The position numbers and the translations under genes were made by a program. Below the pieces are notes generated by a model, which was given only the letters and a program-made list of their open reading frames with translations, searched no databases and was not told where the DNA came from. This document shows, in pieces, positions 45,740 through 58,786 of a stretch of 64,000 nt of DNA (its first letter is position 1; every line of letters begins with the position of its first letter). Source of the stretch: Telopea speciosissima. Its lineage: Eukaryota > Streptophyta > Magnoliopsida > Proteales > Proteaceae. The stretch spans positions 49,157,043 to 49,221,042 of the forward strand of contig NC_057926.1 of NCBI RefSeq assembly GCF_018873765.1. The letters are read 5' to 3'.

Positions 45740-46599
45740 ATCCCCACAAGTTTCAAAACGACACGAGACACACATCTTGTGATGAATTAGACACTATAGG
45801 ACACATCGTTGTAGGTGTCTTCCGGACTTGAACCTCACACTAGGTCTAATGAACCGCTACGAGTAGAGGTGGAGTCGACTCCTTGAACCTTTTCTCATTG
45901 GTGTAGGCGACCGTCCCATCAACCATATCCCATAGGTCGACTCTTGTGCTACCCATCATAAAATCACTTTGGACTTTTGAACCGGCCATATCCCTTATCT
46001 TGAACTCGTGAATGTTTTAGAGAACTCGCCTATAAGTTCTCATCGACGGCGGCCACACCCCTACATTCACTTAGGTTAGTCCCTAGTGTGCACCACAACC
46101 GACACACCCCCACATTTCACGGGATTAGACTAATTAAGAGCTTTACCGCCCAACCTCTTTCTTTGTGGTAGTACTACTTTCACCATCTCTGACTTGGAAT
46201 GAATATTTATACAAGTAGTAGTACAAAACCGGTCAACCAGGTGATTTCGTTTGTACCCTTGAACCTAATTCGAGGCATTTAGCCTCTTCACATAGGTAGG
46301 GTGTCCATCACATGACCTATGGATTAGGCATTAACCCCATTCCTGTAGATGCATTACACAAGTTCTTTGATGACATAGGCTTTGTGAACATGTCGCTTGG
46401 TTACTCGACTTCACATAATCGATAGCTATCATTCCTTCATTTATGTCTTGTCTCACAAGGTTGTGTCCGAGGCGTATGTGCCTCCTCTTACCATTGTATA
46501 TCCGGTTCTTGGCTAGATGTATAGCCGCTTGGTTATCACAATGTGGTGATACGATGGCGCCGGTTTTGCCACAATGGAATACCCGCCATTAAATTTCTA

Positions 46600-49500
46600 A
46601 GCCATTCGGCTCGTTCTGCCTTTTTCAAGGCTATGAACTCACTTCCATGGTAGAGCTCTGTCCCACAAGATTGCTTTGTGGACTTCCATGAGATTGCACG
46701 CCGCTGCTAGTGTAAACACATATCCACTAGTAGCTAAGGACTCGTTTGTATCCGAAATCCAATTTGCATCACAATACCCTTCCAAACGCTGGTTTACCAC
46801 TATAGTGTAAACTATAGTTTATAGTGCCTTTAGGTACCTTAATAACCTATCAACTGCGCTCCAATGTTCCTTACTTGGATTGTGAGTATGTTGACTCAAT
46901 TTTCCTACCGCAAGGGCAATATCGGACGCGTACAATTCATTAGATATGTGTGAACCAATAATTTGAGCATATCTTTTTTGATTCACTGGTTCACCTAGGT
47001 TCCTTTTCAAGTGACACCCCATATCAAAAGGTGTTTTAACCACTGAAACTTCATGGTACCCATACCTTTTAAGTATATTTTCGCATATCGGGCTTGGGAT
47101 AATGAAATATGATTTCCTTGCTTGGTGATTTTGATCCCAAGGATCATATCACCTCTCCTAAGTCTTTTGTGTCGAAACTAGACATCAAAAGTTTCTTAGC
47201 TTGATTAACCATTTCCAAGTTTGTTCCCATTATGAGCATATCATCTACATATAGTAGTATGAATACACCCCTACCACCATGAAACCCGCTATATAAGCAT
47301 CTTTTCGTCATTTACAACGAATCCATTTGAAATTAGAACCTTGTCCAATTTTTCATGCCATTGCTTGGTGCTTGCTTCAATCCATATAAGGATTTCCAAG
47401 TTTGCAAACCTTTCGCTCTTGGCCAATTACAACACAACCTTCGGTTGCTTTATGTAAATTTCCTCCTCTAAGTCCCCATTAAGAAATGCCGTTTTCACAT
47501 CCATTTGATGGATGACCAGGTTATATATTGACGCGTCATTGCCAACATAACCCTTATCGTGGCAATTCTAGACACCGGGGCAAATGTGTCAAAGTAATCA
47601 ATATTAGGCTTTTGCCTAAAACCTTTGACAACAAGTCGACCTTGAAACGATCAAGTGACCCATCACTTTTAATTTCTTTCGAAATATCCACTTGGTTTCC
47701 AAAGTTTTGGAGCCGAATGGTAAATCCACCAATTCCCAAGTGTTATTCGCCAAGATTGAATCTAGTTCACTCTTGATTGCCTCTTGCCAAAAGACGGCAT
47801 CCGAGTGATGTAATAGCCTCTTTGTATGTAAGAGGATCCTTGTCTACTAAATAGACAAGCCACTCATCATCTGTATATTTGGGTCTTTTGAGTCGCTTGC
47901 TCATCCTAGGCCGACTTTTCGTCATCATTACTCAATTCTTGATTGGTAACCCTTTCATTTGACTCCATTTCCCCATTAGTCAATTGACTATCCTTACTTA
48001 TAGGTAATATGGACTTAAAGGAAATAAATTTTCAAAAAACTCAACGTCTCTTGATTCTATGATGCTATTTGGTTCAATAACATCATCCATAGCTTTGATC
48101 ACCATGAACCGGTATGCCGTACTATTTGTAGCATAACCCAAAAACACACAATCACATGTTTTTGTCCCAATTTTCTTTTCTTGGAATCCGGTAACAACAC
48201 CTTAGCCAAACAACCCCAAACCCGTAGATGTTTTAGGCTTGGTTTCCTACCAAACCATTTCTCAAATGGAACCATACCGATCTTGCTATGTGGGATTCTA
48301 TTTGATAGATAACATGCCGATAGCATGGCTTCCCCCACATATCAAGTGGTACACCTAAACTCAATAACATAGAGTTCATCATCTCTTTAAGAGACCTATT
48401 TTCCTTTCGCAACCCCATTTGATTCCGGTTGGTATGGAGCGGTTGTTTCATGGATAATTCCATTTTCCTCACAAAACTTATCAAGGTTAAAGTACTCAGC
48501 CCCTCTATCGGTTCTAAGTCTCTTAACCTTCTTACCAAGTTGATTTTCAACTTTCATTTTGTAAGATATGAACGCCTTTCCGGCCTCATCCTTTGATTTG
48601 AGTAAATACACCATGGTATATCTAGAGTGGTCATCTATGAAAGTTATGACATAGTTGTTTCCTCCCCTAGACTCATATGACTTGTAGTCACATAAGTCAC
48701 TATGGATTAATTCCAAGAGATTACTCTTCCTATCCATAGTCTTGTGAGGTTTTTGGTTAACTTTCCCTCTACACAAGTTATGCACTTGTTTCTAGGGATT
48801 CCACCTTATCGGTGATCATGCCTAACTTGCATAGTTTGGTGATATATTTCACACTACTATGACCCAACCTACCATGCCACAAATCAAAAAAGTTAGAAGA
48901 GACAATCATGTAAGCGAGAAGAAGTACTAGTTTTCTCAATTACAATATTTCCAACACTTAGTACAAACAACCCCTCACTAAGGTATCCCTTCCCCACAAA
49001 AACATTGTTTTTAGTGATAACCACCTTATCACTTTCAAAAGCCAATTTCATTCCTACTTTATTAAGCAAAGGAACTGAAATTAAATTGCGCCTAATATCC
49101 GGCACATGAAGAACATTGGTGAGAACCATAGTCTTCCCTGAAGTGAGTTTCAAAGTCACTTTTCCTTTTCCCATAACAGGAGCACTTTGGGAATTCCCCA
49201 TAAATACCTTTTCATCCTCTTGTATTCATGGAATAAGAGAAAAACATCTTGATCACCACAAATATGTCTTGTGGCACGGTATCCAATACCCAATCTTTTG
49301 ATTTTTCAATCAAATTTGCTTCCGTGACCATAGCAATAAAGCGTTGTCTTCAACTAGGTTCACCTTTTCAGAATTTTTCTTCTGAACCGACAATCTTTTT
49401 GAAGTGTCCTAGCTTACCACACACAAAACAAGTAAGTTTCTTCTTCTTAAAAGAAGGCTCATCATTGTCTTGACGATTCTTCCTTTTCTTGTTTTGTTTG

Positions 49501-50370
49501 TTGGTCTCTACCAAGTTAGCTTTTAGGCGTCTTTCCCCAAGGTCTTTTTCACCCTTGTCCTTGTGCGGTTCTTCTCCTCAATTTTGATCCTTACAATCAA
49601 TTGGTCTAGAGTCAACTCCGTCTTCTTATGTTTCATAGACGCCTTAAATGCATCCCAAGAAGATGGAAGCTTTTCAATCAAGGCACCGGTCACAAATTCT
49701 TTCGGTAGAACCATCTTTTCCTTTGCTAGCTTTCCAACCAAAATTTGAAATTGATCAATTTGGCTTGAGACGGTGTCACTATCTTTCATAGCAAAGTTTA
49801 GAAAGTTAGCCACCAAGTACTTCCTTGAACCAGCATCATCAAGAGAGTACTTTTTACCAACGCATTCAAATCGAACATGCATACTCCAAAGAACTATACA
49901 CATGGTATAGGTCATTTGATAATGCATTCAAAATTCGATTCTTGTGCTGTAATCCACTTGAATCCAAGCCACCCTTTTGCCCTCCTTTTCGGGATCATTA
50001 CTTTTTCCGGCATGGGTTCATCAAGGCAAATACCACCCCAATTTGGGCTAATGCAAACAACATCATTTGCCTCCATCGTTTGAAGTTTTGACCTCCAAAC
50101 TGTCGATCTTGTCAAATTCGAGAGATAATCCTCATCTTACCAAAATCCGGGATAAGCTCCGTCACCGACGGGATAACATTGGTGGGAATTGAGTCAACGG
50201 TAGGAAAAAGAGGAATCTCCTTACCATTGCGGCTAATAGGAACTCCGCCTTCTTGGTTGTTGATTGTTCCTTCAATACTTGTGTTTGAAGGATTTCCTTC
50301 ATTGGCGCTCCATCGCGGTGTTGTTGTTTGAAGCATCACCCTTGTTGCTTACGTCTCCAAGATCAGCCAT
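46600..50370 (-). pseudogene. Copia gag-pol, multiply frameshifted
   Basis: Reading leftwards on the minus strand from an ATG at 50370. A gag domain (49523-49927, KYLVANFLNFAMKDSD and ALIEKLPSSWDAF) is followed by a zinc knuckle near 49400-49430 (CFVCGKLGHFK) whose last Cys is lost by a frameshift. The protease region is near 49270-49300; DT is kept but the following Gly is out of frame. The pre-integrase part is 48893-49201. The integrase core (48396-48785) has HSDLC and TDRGAEY, with a frame change just before the catalytic Glu region. A YVDDMLI reverse transcriptase motif lies at 47231-47251, and an RNase H region starts about 46819. Most breaks look like single-base losses. No functional polyprotein can be made. 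Confidence 0.88.
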
Positions 50371-50387
50371 GAGATCTTATAATATCA

Positions 50388-51274
50388 ATTACCTTAAACT
50401 TATTGGGTAATTGTATTACAATTCCTTACAAATAATTGAAACAACACAATTGCAATACAATAGATTAAGCAAGAGAAACAGGCTTGACCTTTGGCTGAAA
50501 TGAGAAGACCAAAGCTTGAATTTGATGTAGAACCACACCGCAACAACTTGAACAAGCTTGAGGTTGAGTCACACTTGTGGTGCTGCCTTTAAGGTAATTG
50601 ATGCCTCCTACGCCAAGGAGTGTTCGCACCACTACCCCAAGATAAAACAACCTCCAACTAGAAGATGAAAGCAGTCCTTCTAGTCCCTTGAAGGAGCCAA
50701 GAGCTTCAACACGACAACCCTCTAACACACTTAGAAGAAAAGAGAGAGAATAATACTTCTAGTGATTGCTAAGTATGGGCATGAACATGTATCCAAAGAT
50801 GTCTCTTACAAAGCAATTGGTTGGGTTTATATAGGCCCAAGACCAATCCTTGCATTCCTTGGAATTCTCAAGAATAACCATCCACTTATGACCAAATTGA
50901 AGAAGAAGATTTATGGGCATGAATATGGACATGAATTGGAGGTTAATTCCAAATTCATGGTCATTCCCCACTAGGGTCATGAATGACCTTAAAATTCATT
51001 CATTCTCCACTAAGACCATAAAGGCCTTAAAACCCCATAAAATGGTCATTCTCCACTAAGGACCATAAAGGCCTTAATACCCATAAAGGGAGAGACATCA
51101 CCTATGGCAATGAATTGAGAAATCAATCTCATTCAATATCCTCCTTGACCCCTTCCCACTCATGATAGTGACCATGAATAGACTTTAGGTACCCTAAATG
51201 TTACACCTTTGGAATTCTTCTTTGACCAGGGTCCCACACCAACAAACCAAAATTTGAAACTTAAAAAATAAACA
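50388..51274 (-). repeat. 5' LTR of the copia element
   Basis: 887 bp, aligned with 44813-45739 throughout. Toward its outer end it lacks many single bases and short blocks present in the partner (for example GACCAGGGTCCC against GATCACATGGGTCCC). Confidence 0.85.
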
Positions 51275-53027
51275 ACATAAAGCCCCTTGGAGGAAAGGAT
51301 TTGTACGTATTATGTATCCAGTTGTTGTTTAGTGGAAATCGAGAAAATGATTTGTACGTACTATGTATCGAATGTGTGTAATAATACCTTACAACTATAT
51401 ATGCTACATGGGATGTACGTACGTGTGGTATATATAGATAACAAACAAACTCCACGTTTCAATTTATGGATCGGAATTAGGTTACATTATCGATAAAGCC
51501 CTTCTAGTCAGGAGTCAACAAAGCTATTTATCTCTTTTGAAACAAGAGTAAAAGAATAAAAAACAAAAGAAGAAGAAATATAAATAATATCTTATTCCAA
51601 CAAATAACGGATCCTTAGGGTTCACAAATTTTATAGAATTTTAATATCCAAAAATACCCTCCCCGCACACGTTTGAATTGAAGCCCGCCCTCCTTTTAAT
51701 CATTGTAACATGTCTCTACAAAAGTAATTTACTTTTTACATTCGCCAGCAGCTGTCACAACTCTCATAAGTCCAACCAGGTTTTATTCTGGTTTCACATG
51801 GGACTCTAAGAAGGAACTTCCCAGATCTTAAAGGAAATCAAGAAAAATCGCTTATTTGGACAGTAAGAGTTCAACTAAGAACATCTCTATTTTGACAAAA
51901 TCATATCTATTATAACGAATTTGGCATTTAACCTGCATAGATTAAGGATATCTATCTATTTGTATGATTAATGTAGATAATTAATTAAGAGATAGAATAT
52001 ATATTAATATTGTAGTCAACTATGACTACTACCCACTAAACCAAATCTATGATTAGGGAACAGTTGTTCTTAATTATTTCAAACATAAACAGTTTCAACT
52101 CTTGCATGTGTAACTGGTAACTACCCTAATAACTAAATAACCAAAATCGCCCCCCCCCTCTCCAAATCTTGTTAATTAACTACCCCAACTGTTATTCACT
52201 TATAACTTGATCTTCAAAAATAATCTAATTCTCATCCCTATAATTACTGTACCCTAGATCCGGCTGTGTTTGGCCTCCTAAACTTTTGATAAGGAAATTG
52301 CCCACACAATTTCACTTCTATCAATCAAAGACAAAAAAAATGGGACTATATATATAGTTTTTCCTTGGGTAGGAGATCAATAAGTATTAAGTTTGTCTCT
52401 CTCTGTCTCTCCTCCCCTAAAATCTGTTATCATAACCTAATCTTTTTTTTTTTTTTTTTCTTACTAACAAGTTCTAATCTTCTAATCTTTGCTCAGATTC
52501 TCTCTCTCTCTCTCTTTTTCTCTCTAAAATCTCTTTTATTAATATTTCCTACCTGGAGTCTAGCAATGAGGTCAAGAACGATCCATTGATCCAATATCCA
52601 ATTTGAGGGTGCACCAGGGGGCGTCTTCCCTGAAAAGCATTATCAAGTTGGTCAAGATTGGGGTGTCTTAATTTACGTTTACAATCTGATCCATTTGGTA
52701 TAGTGTGTGTGTGTGTGTGTGTGTGTGTGAGAGGAGTAGGAAGGATATCCATCGTCATCACCCTAAATTACCCTCTCTATACCAATTGATAGGTTGTAAA
52801 CGTGAAGATACACCCAATCATCCTGCCGGAAGAGCACATAGACAGAGATTCAGGCCTGGACTTGGAGATTATTACTTTTATAGATTCACTCAAAATGGCG
52901 GAGTAAATTTCAAGTTTGATGAAAGAGATTAGTATTCTTCATTCTTTTTCCAATTTTTTACCTATTGCGGTTTTTTTTTTTTTTTTTTTTTTTCTCTCTA
53001 CTTATTATTGTGATGTTGATGTGGTTG

Positions 53028-53236
53028 TAAGGTTTCAAAATTGGTGAATTGGATGGGGAATCCGCTGGGTCCGATTCTAATTTCTGCCGTTCTACATCCG
53101 TATATTCATGACACGATTCCCCTGAATCAGTGAGTAATGGCCGATTCTAATGTTATTGGGGCTGATTCCAGCCAATTTCGATCCGATCTGATTCAGAATC
53201 GGCATTCCATCACCAATTTCTGGTTTAAAAAACTTT
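53028..53236. mobile_element. hAT-like MITE, AATCGG-word family, in terminus B
   Basis: 209 bp, TAAGGTTTCAAAATTGGTG to TTTAAAAAACTTT, flanked by TGTGGTTG (53020-53027) and TGTAGTTG (53237-53244), seven of eight identical. Inverted relative to the copy in terminus A, as expected from the inverted termini. Confidence 0.8.
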
Positions 53237-53497
53237 TGTAGTTGTGATCGTTGTATGCTTATGATGGTCAAAGATTTTGATTCCAAGCTCTTGCTTTCAT
53301 GAACATATTGGGAGGTTACCTTTCCTATTTAAAAACGTTCAAAAATTTGTTTTAGATACAATTGAAGACATGATTTCCTCTTTTATATATTGAATTGGCC
53401 ATTATTCTTTGAAAATTTTTCATTAGATTGGAATTTGTGATATCACATAATAAAAGAGAATGAGGAAAAAGTCTAAATTTTGAATTCTTAGAATCAA

Positions 53498-55388
53498 AAT
53501 TTTTTTTTTGTTTGGTAGAAAGAAGATCTATTGAGGAATAGGGATTACACCCTTGAAAGGATCGGAATTGGGCTACCCGTACAATCCTATCTATAATGGA
53601 TTGAGTTCTCCTGACAATGGTATAGTCATCAAAATAAGAAATAAGATGTAAATTATTTTTAATAATTGACGGAACAGAGAAAACTGAGTTCTTTGCTCGA
53701 TCCTGCAGAGATGAGATCACTTCTTAATTATTTTTCAATTTAAGTTTATAAGCTCCTTCTGATATAGCCTCAAGCAAACCTTGTTGAATTGCTAAAGCCT
53801 CGCCCACCATAATATCAGTGAAATGCAATGGGTCAAAAACTGATACATGACATCGACTAAAGAAGATTTAGTAAAAGAAAACCCACTCCACACTATGCAT
53901 GGTTCCTATCCATATGGTAAGAAGAAGTATCACAATTAATTTAAAGAGGTGGAGGCCATTTCTCACATTTTCTCTTTGACTATGAAGGTGGTTCTTATCG
54001 ATTAAAAAAAACCCAATCTTCTGGTGCCCAACTTAGGATCGAACATCCAAACATGACTACAACTTCTCCTCATCTTCCCCCCAGACGAGATGGGCTCTCT
54101 TTATATATCAACCATGGAATGAGGAATTGGTAGCGGATCGATCAAATCAGTACGGTATTGACCGAGACCGTTGCTGATCCCTGGCCAATCATGGGATGGG
54201 AATTGGTATCGCCCTATTTCACCCCTAATCAATATAATGATGGAAACATTGGAACTTAACAGATTATGTCCCTATAGCCACAAGTGTTTGGGAGGAGGAG
54301 GCAAGCCATAAATTTGATGAAGTTATTTTATCCGATCCATTTATAGCTCTACAAAAGGTTTTCTTATGAAACCCAATGATGGTCATTTTGTGTGTATACA
54401 TGAGCCTCGGATTTGGATCGAAGAAGACAGACTAGGGAAGGAATAACATACAATAATTTCAGATTAATCTAAAGGTTAGCTGTTTCAGAATCAGAGACTG
54501 AAGATTAAAATTTATTGTTGTCCAGAACATCTATCGCAGACACTTAGTTGGACTAGAAAACTCAAGAAAAGGGCTGGATTTTGAAGCACAAAAACAGTAA
54601 GTTAATCAATCATCTGCTTTGGCTTAGGGAGAGATGAAGGCGGTAGACCAGATCGCAAAACTCAGGTAATAAAATAATATCTCTTGCTGCAATGGAGTCT
54701 GGCGGTAAGTGAATGGTCCAGATCTGATTGTGGATTAAATCCTCATTGTAGAAAATGATTCAGGAGGAGGGTTATGCGGCTTAGGTCACATATGGAAGGG
54801 CTTCCTTTGCCCCGAATCTCAACCTCAATGGACTGCTCATTAGAAAATTTAATCAAATCTCTTACACCCTCAAGTATTCTTCCTAAAAATTTCACAGTGA
54901 GATGGCCGAAGAAGGAATCACTGAGCTACACAAAGAGATCATAACCTGAATCGGTCATGAAAGAAATTTCTTAGGGTTAGAATCTGAAATCAATTAAGGC
55001 TTTGGGTTATTTTGATTTGAAATTTATTTAAGAAAAGAAATTTTTTTTTTCTGAAATCGATTGGGGTTTGAATCTGAAATCGGTGGGTTGTAGGAAGGAA
55101 GATTTGGGTTATTTTGATTTGAAATTTGTTTAAAAACAAAGAAAATTTTCTGAAATCGGTGATTTGCAGGAAGAAGAAGAAGAATGAGGAAGACAGTACA
55201 AGGGTCACTTCACTACTCTTTCAGGGTAGTTTAGGCATTACAAAAATAATTAACTGATCACATCATCACTAAACTATCGGATAGGATTTACTTGAAAGAA
55301 ATGGTAAACTACAGGGGGTGTTCAAATAATTGTTTGAAACGGTGGAGAAACTAAATGATTAAGTCATAGTCTAGGGGGTGTCTAAATA
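53498..55388 (-). mobile_element. L1-type LINE between the two foldback copies
   Basis: Poly-T at 53500-53511 is the minus-strand poly-A tail. Next to it the minus strand encodes GEALAIQQGLLEAISEGA and EVISSLQDRAKNSVFSVPSI then LHLISYFDDYTIVRRT, an RNase H (RVT_3) domain with one internal stop. Farther right (54780-54960) weak similarity to an L1 ORF1 region is possible (FLGRILEGVRDLIKFSNE). The reverse transcriptase is missing, so the copy is internally deleted. Right boundary approximate. Confidence 0.65.
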
Positions 55389-55646
55389 ATTTTCTCTTGA
55401 TTCTAAGAATTCAAAAGTCAGACTTTTTCCTCATCCTCTTTTATTATGCGATATCACAAATTCCAATCTGATGAAACGAACAATAGCCAACTAAATATAT
55501 AAAAGAGGAAATCATGTCTTCAATTGTATCTAAAACATATTTTTGAACGTTTTAAAATGGGAAAGGTGACCTCACAATGTTTATGAAACCAAGAGTTTGG
55601 AATCAAAATCTTTGGCCATCATAAGTATACAATGATCACAACTACA

Positions 55647-55864
55647 AAAGTTTTTTAAACCAGAAATTAGTGATGGAATGCCGATTGGATCGAAATTGAT
55701 TGGAATAAGCCCCAATAACACTAGAATCGGCCATTACTCACCGATTCAGGGGAATCCTGTCATGAATATACTGATGTAGAACGACAGAAATCAGAATCGG
55801 ACCCAATCGATTCCGATACGAATACGCCGATTCCCAATCCAATTTACCAATTTTTGAAACCCTA
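55647..55864. mobile_element. hAT-like MITE, AATCGG-word family, in terminus C
   Basis: AAAGTTTTTTAAACCAG to TTTTTGAAACCCTA with flanks CAACTACA (55639-55646) and CAACCACA (55865-55872), seven of eight identical. Confidence 0.78.
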
Positions 55865-58029
55865 CAACCACAACAACATCACAAACCCAAATCAACAAAA
55901 AGTAAAGAACCAGGAAAAAAAAAAAAAAAAAACGCAAGCTAAAAAATGGGAACAAGAATGAAAGAATGAAGAATACTAATCTATTTCTTCAATCTTATAA
56001 TTTACTCGGCCATTTTGAGTGAATCTATAAAAGTAGTAATCTCCATGTCCAGGCCTGAATCTCTCTCTATGTGCTCTTCCAGCCGGATGATTGGGTGTAT
56101 CTTCACGTTTACAACCGATCAATTGGTATAGAGAGGGTAATTTAGGGTGATGACGATGGATATCCTTCCTAGTCTTCTCACACACACACACACATTATAC
56201 CAAATTGATCAGATTGTAAACGTAAAGATGCCCCAATCTTGACCAACTTGATAATGCTTTTTAGGGAAGACGCCTCCTGGTGCACCCTCAAATCGGATAT
56301 TGGTGCAATGGATCGTCCTTGACTATACTCCAGGGTTAGAGATAGATTTTTCGAAATATTGATAAAAGAGATTTTAGAGAGACAGAGAGAGAGAGAGAAT
56401 CTGAGCAAAGATTAGAAGATTAGTTTAGTAAGAAAAAAAAAATAAGGATTAGGTTATGATAACAGATTTTAGGGGAGGAGAGACAGAGAGAGACAAACTT
56501 AATACTTATTGATCTACTACCCATTCAAGGAAAAACTATGTATATAGTCCCATTTTTTGTCTTTGATTGATACAAGTGGAATTGTGTTGGCAATTTCCTT
56601 ACCAAAAGTTTAGGAGGCCAAACACAGCTGGATCTAGGGGATAGTAATTATAGAGATGAGAACTAGATTATTGTTTCCTTCTTTTTTAATTCTCTATTTT
56701 TTGGATTTGGAAGTCTTGAAGACCAAGTTATGAGTGAATAACAGTTGGGGTAGTTAATTAACAAGATTCCAGGGGGGGGGGGATTTTGGTTAATTAGTTA
56801 TTAGGGTAGTTACTAGTTACACAAGAGTTGAAATATATTGTTTGTGTTTGAAATAATTAAGAACAAGTGTTCCCTAATCATAAATTTGGTTTGGTGCCTA
56901 GTTGTCATAGTTGATGACTACATTAATATATATATATTCTATCTCTTAATTAATTATCTACATACATTTGTGATACAGAATAGATAGATATCCTTACTCT
57001 ATGTAGCTTAAATGCCAAATTCGTTATAATAGATATGATTTTTACAAAATCAAGATATTCTTACTTGAATTCTTACTGTCCAAATAAGCGGTTTTTCTTG
57101 ATTTCCTTAAGATCTCGGAACATGTGAAACCAGAATAAAATCTGGTTGGTCTTACAGAGTTGTGACAGCTGCCCTCCTCAGGTTGGCGATTGTAAATTAA
57201 ATGTACATTACGTTTGTAGACATGTTACAAGGATTAAAAGGAGGGCGGGCTTCAATTCAAACGTGTGCGGGAGGGTATTTTTGGGTATTAAAATTCTATA
57301 AGGTTTGTGTACCCTAGGATCCATTATTTGTTGGTATAAGATATTCTTTATATTTCTTCCTCCTTTGTTTCTTATTCTTGTATTTATGTTTCAAAAAGTG
57401 ATAAATAGCTTTGCTGACTCCCAAGCTTTTACATCGGTCTCTCATTTCTCTCTTCTTACATGGTTTCTCTCTGTCCCTCTCTCCTAAGATCAGTAATCAT
57501 TCCTATTTCTTTTCTTACTAACAAAGTAAAAATGTCTAATCTTCTCATTTGTTTTTTGTTTCTCAGATCCTATCTCTGTGATCGATCAATCTTCTCATTT
57601 TTTTTTTGTCTCAGATCCTCTCCCTCTCCTTAAAATCTGTTATCAATATTTCTTGAAATCTCTCTCTAACCCACCTAGAGTATGATGAGGTCGTAGGGAG
57701 GTGTGTCAAGATTTGAGGGTGTACCCTGGGGCATCTTCCCTAAAAAGCATGATCAAAGGTAGTCAAGATTGGGGCATCTTTACGTTCACAATCTGGTCCA
57801 TTTGGTCTAGTGTGTATGAGAGAGGACTGGATCCATCGATCACCCTAATATCCCTCTATACCAATGGACAGGTTGTGAACGTGAAGGTACACCCAATCAT
57901 CCGGCCGGAAGAGCACATAGAGAGATTCACTCAAAATGGAGGAGTAAATTATAAGATTGATGAAAGAGATTAGTATTCTTCAGTCTTTTCCTCGTTTTTG
58001 ACCTTTTGCGTTTTTGTTTTTTTATTGAT

Positions 58030-58672
58030 TTGGGTTTGTGATGCAGGGTGATTTGGATTGGGCAGCGGTTGATTTGTATCGAAATCGGCTGAGTCCGATT
58101 CTGATTTTTGTTGTTCTAGATCGGATTATTTATGCAAAGTTCCCTCTGAATCGGTGACTTATGGCCGATTCTAGTGTTATTGGGACTGATTCCAGTGGAT
58201 TTGGATCTGATCTGAATCAGAGTCCGCATTCCATCACTAAATTACAGCGTGTGAATTCTGTTCACCGTAATACGAATGGACAGGTTTGTGAAAGTGAAGA
58301 TACACCCAATCATCCAACCCCGGCATATCCACGTCAACAGTATTTGCAGAGCACATATAGATTCAGGCCAGGACATGAAGATTAGTATTCTTAATTTTGG
58401 TTCCCATTTTTTACCTTTCAAATTTTTCTCTCTATTTTTTTTATGGATTTTGGTTTGTGATAATAGTTGTGAACTTGTGGTTGCAGGGTTTCAAAAATTG
58501 GTGAATTAGATTGGGAATCGTTTTGGTCCGATTCTGATTTCTTTAGTTCCAGATCAAAATATTCAGCCAAGATTGCCCCCTGAATCGTTGAGTACATGTT
58601 ATGATTCGAGACAATTTCGATATGATCTGCATCAGAATCAGAATCGGCATTTTAAAAACCGTGTATAGTTGC
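58030..58672. mobile_element. Two hAT-like MITE copies in terminus D
   Basis: The copy at 58486-58672 starts CAGGGTTTCAAAAATTGGTG after a TGTGGTTG flank and ends near TTTAAAAACCGTG. A more worn copy lies at 58030-58235 with the central CGATTCTAGTGTTATTGGG. They are separated by a duplicated terminus segment. Confidence 0.65.
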
Positions 58673-58689
58673 GATCATCATATAGATTT

Positions 58690-58786
58690 TTACAGGGAGG
58701 AGAAGAAGAGGACATCATTCTTGAGAATGCAAAATTGACCTAAAATGCATTCCAAGAATACATACCAAACGCTACCTTAGACTCCA
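58690..58786. mobile_element. Tourist-like MITE, right half, in terminus D
   Basis: GAATGCAAAATTGACC and AATACATACCAAACGCTACC, ending at TTA. It interrupts sequence that is continuous in terminus B, so it inserted after the termini diverged. Confidence 0.6.

Larger units (their letters stand above)
44813..51274 (-). mobile_element. Ty1-copia LTR retrotransposon, complete but dead
   Basis: LTRs at 44813-45739 and about 50388-51274 lie in the same orientation and match over most of their length. On the minus strand they start TGTTAGATTT or TGTTTATTTT and the first ends near GTAACA. A purine-rich GTGGGGATTG precedes the left-hand (3') LTR at 45737-45752, and a worn primer site (50371-50390) adjoins the right-hand (5') LTR. 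Gene order on the minus strand is gag, protease, integrase, reverse transcriptase, RNase H, which defines Ty1-copia. Flanking ACTAA and ACATA are not a clean duplication. It splits foldback copy 1. Confidence 0.9.
43262..53500. mobile_element. Foldback element copy 1 (long inverted termini), interrupted
   Basis: Left terminus 43262-44812 and right terminus about 52370-53500 are inverted relatives (for example GATGATTGGGTGTATCTTCA near 44340 against CGTGAAGATACACCCAATCA near 52800). They flank a middle part at 51490-52370. The same three parts recur at 55390-58955 in reverse order and orientation. A copia element (44813-51274) and a solo LTR (43365-43728) interrupt this copy. 51275-51490 is present only here. 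No transposase is seen, so a non-autonomous element is likely. Outer boundaries are approximate. Confidence 0.7.

Noticed and set aside
57701..57973. Recurring frame with RFTQNGGVNYKIDERD-like ending in several places (52705-52932, 55976-56191, 57701-57973), suggestive of a small protein family
   Set aside because: The frames are copies of the foldback terminus; their starts differ, indels change the frame, and the text is shared with non-coding palindromic DNA.
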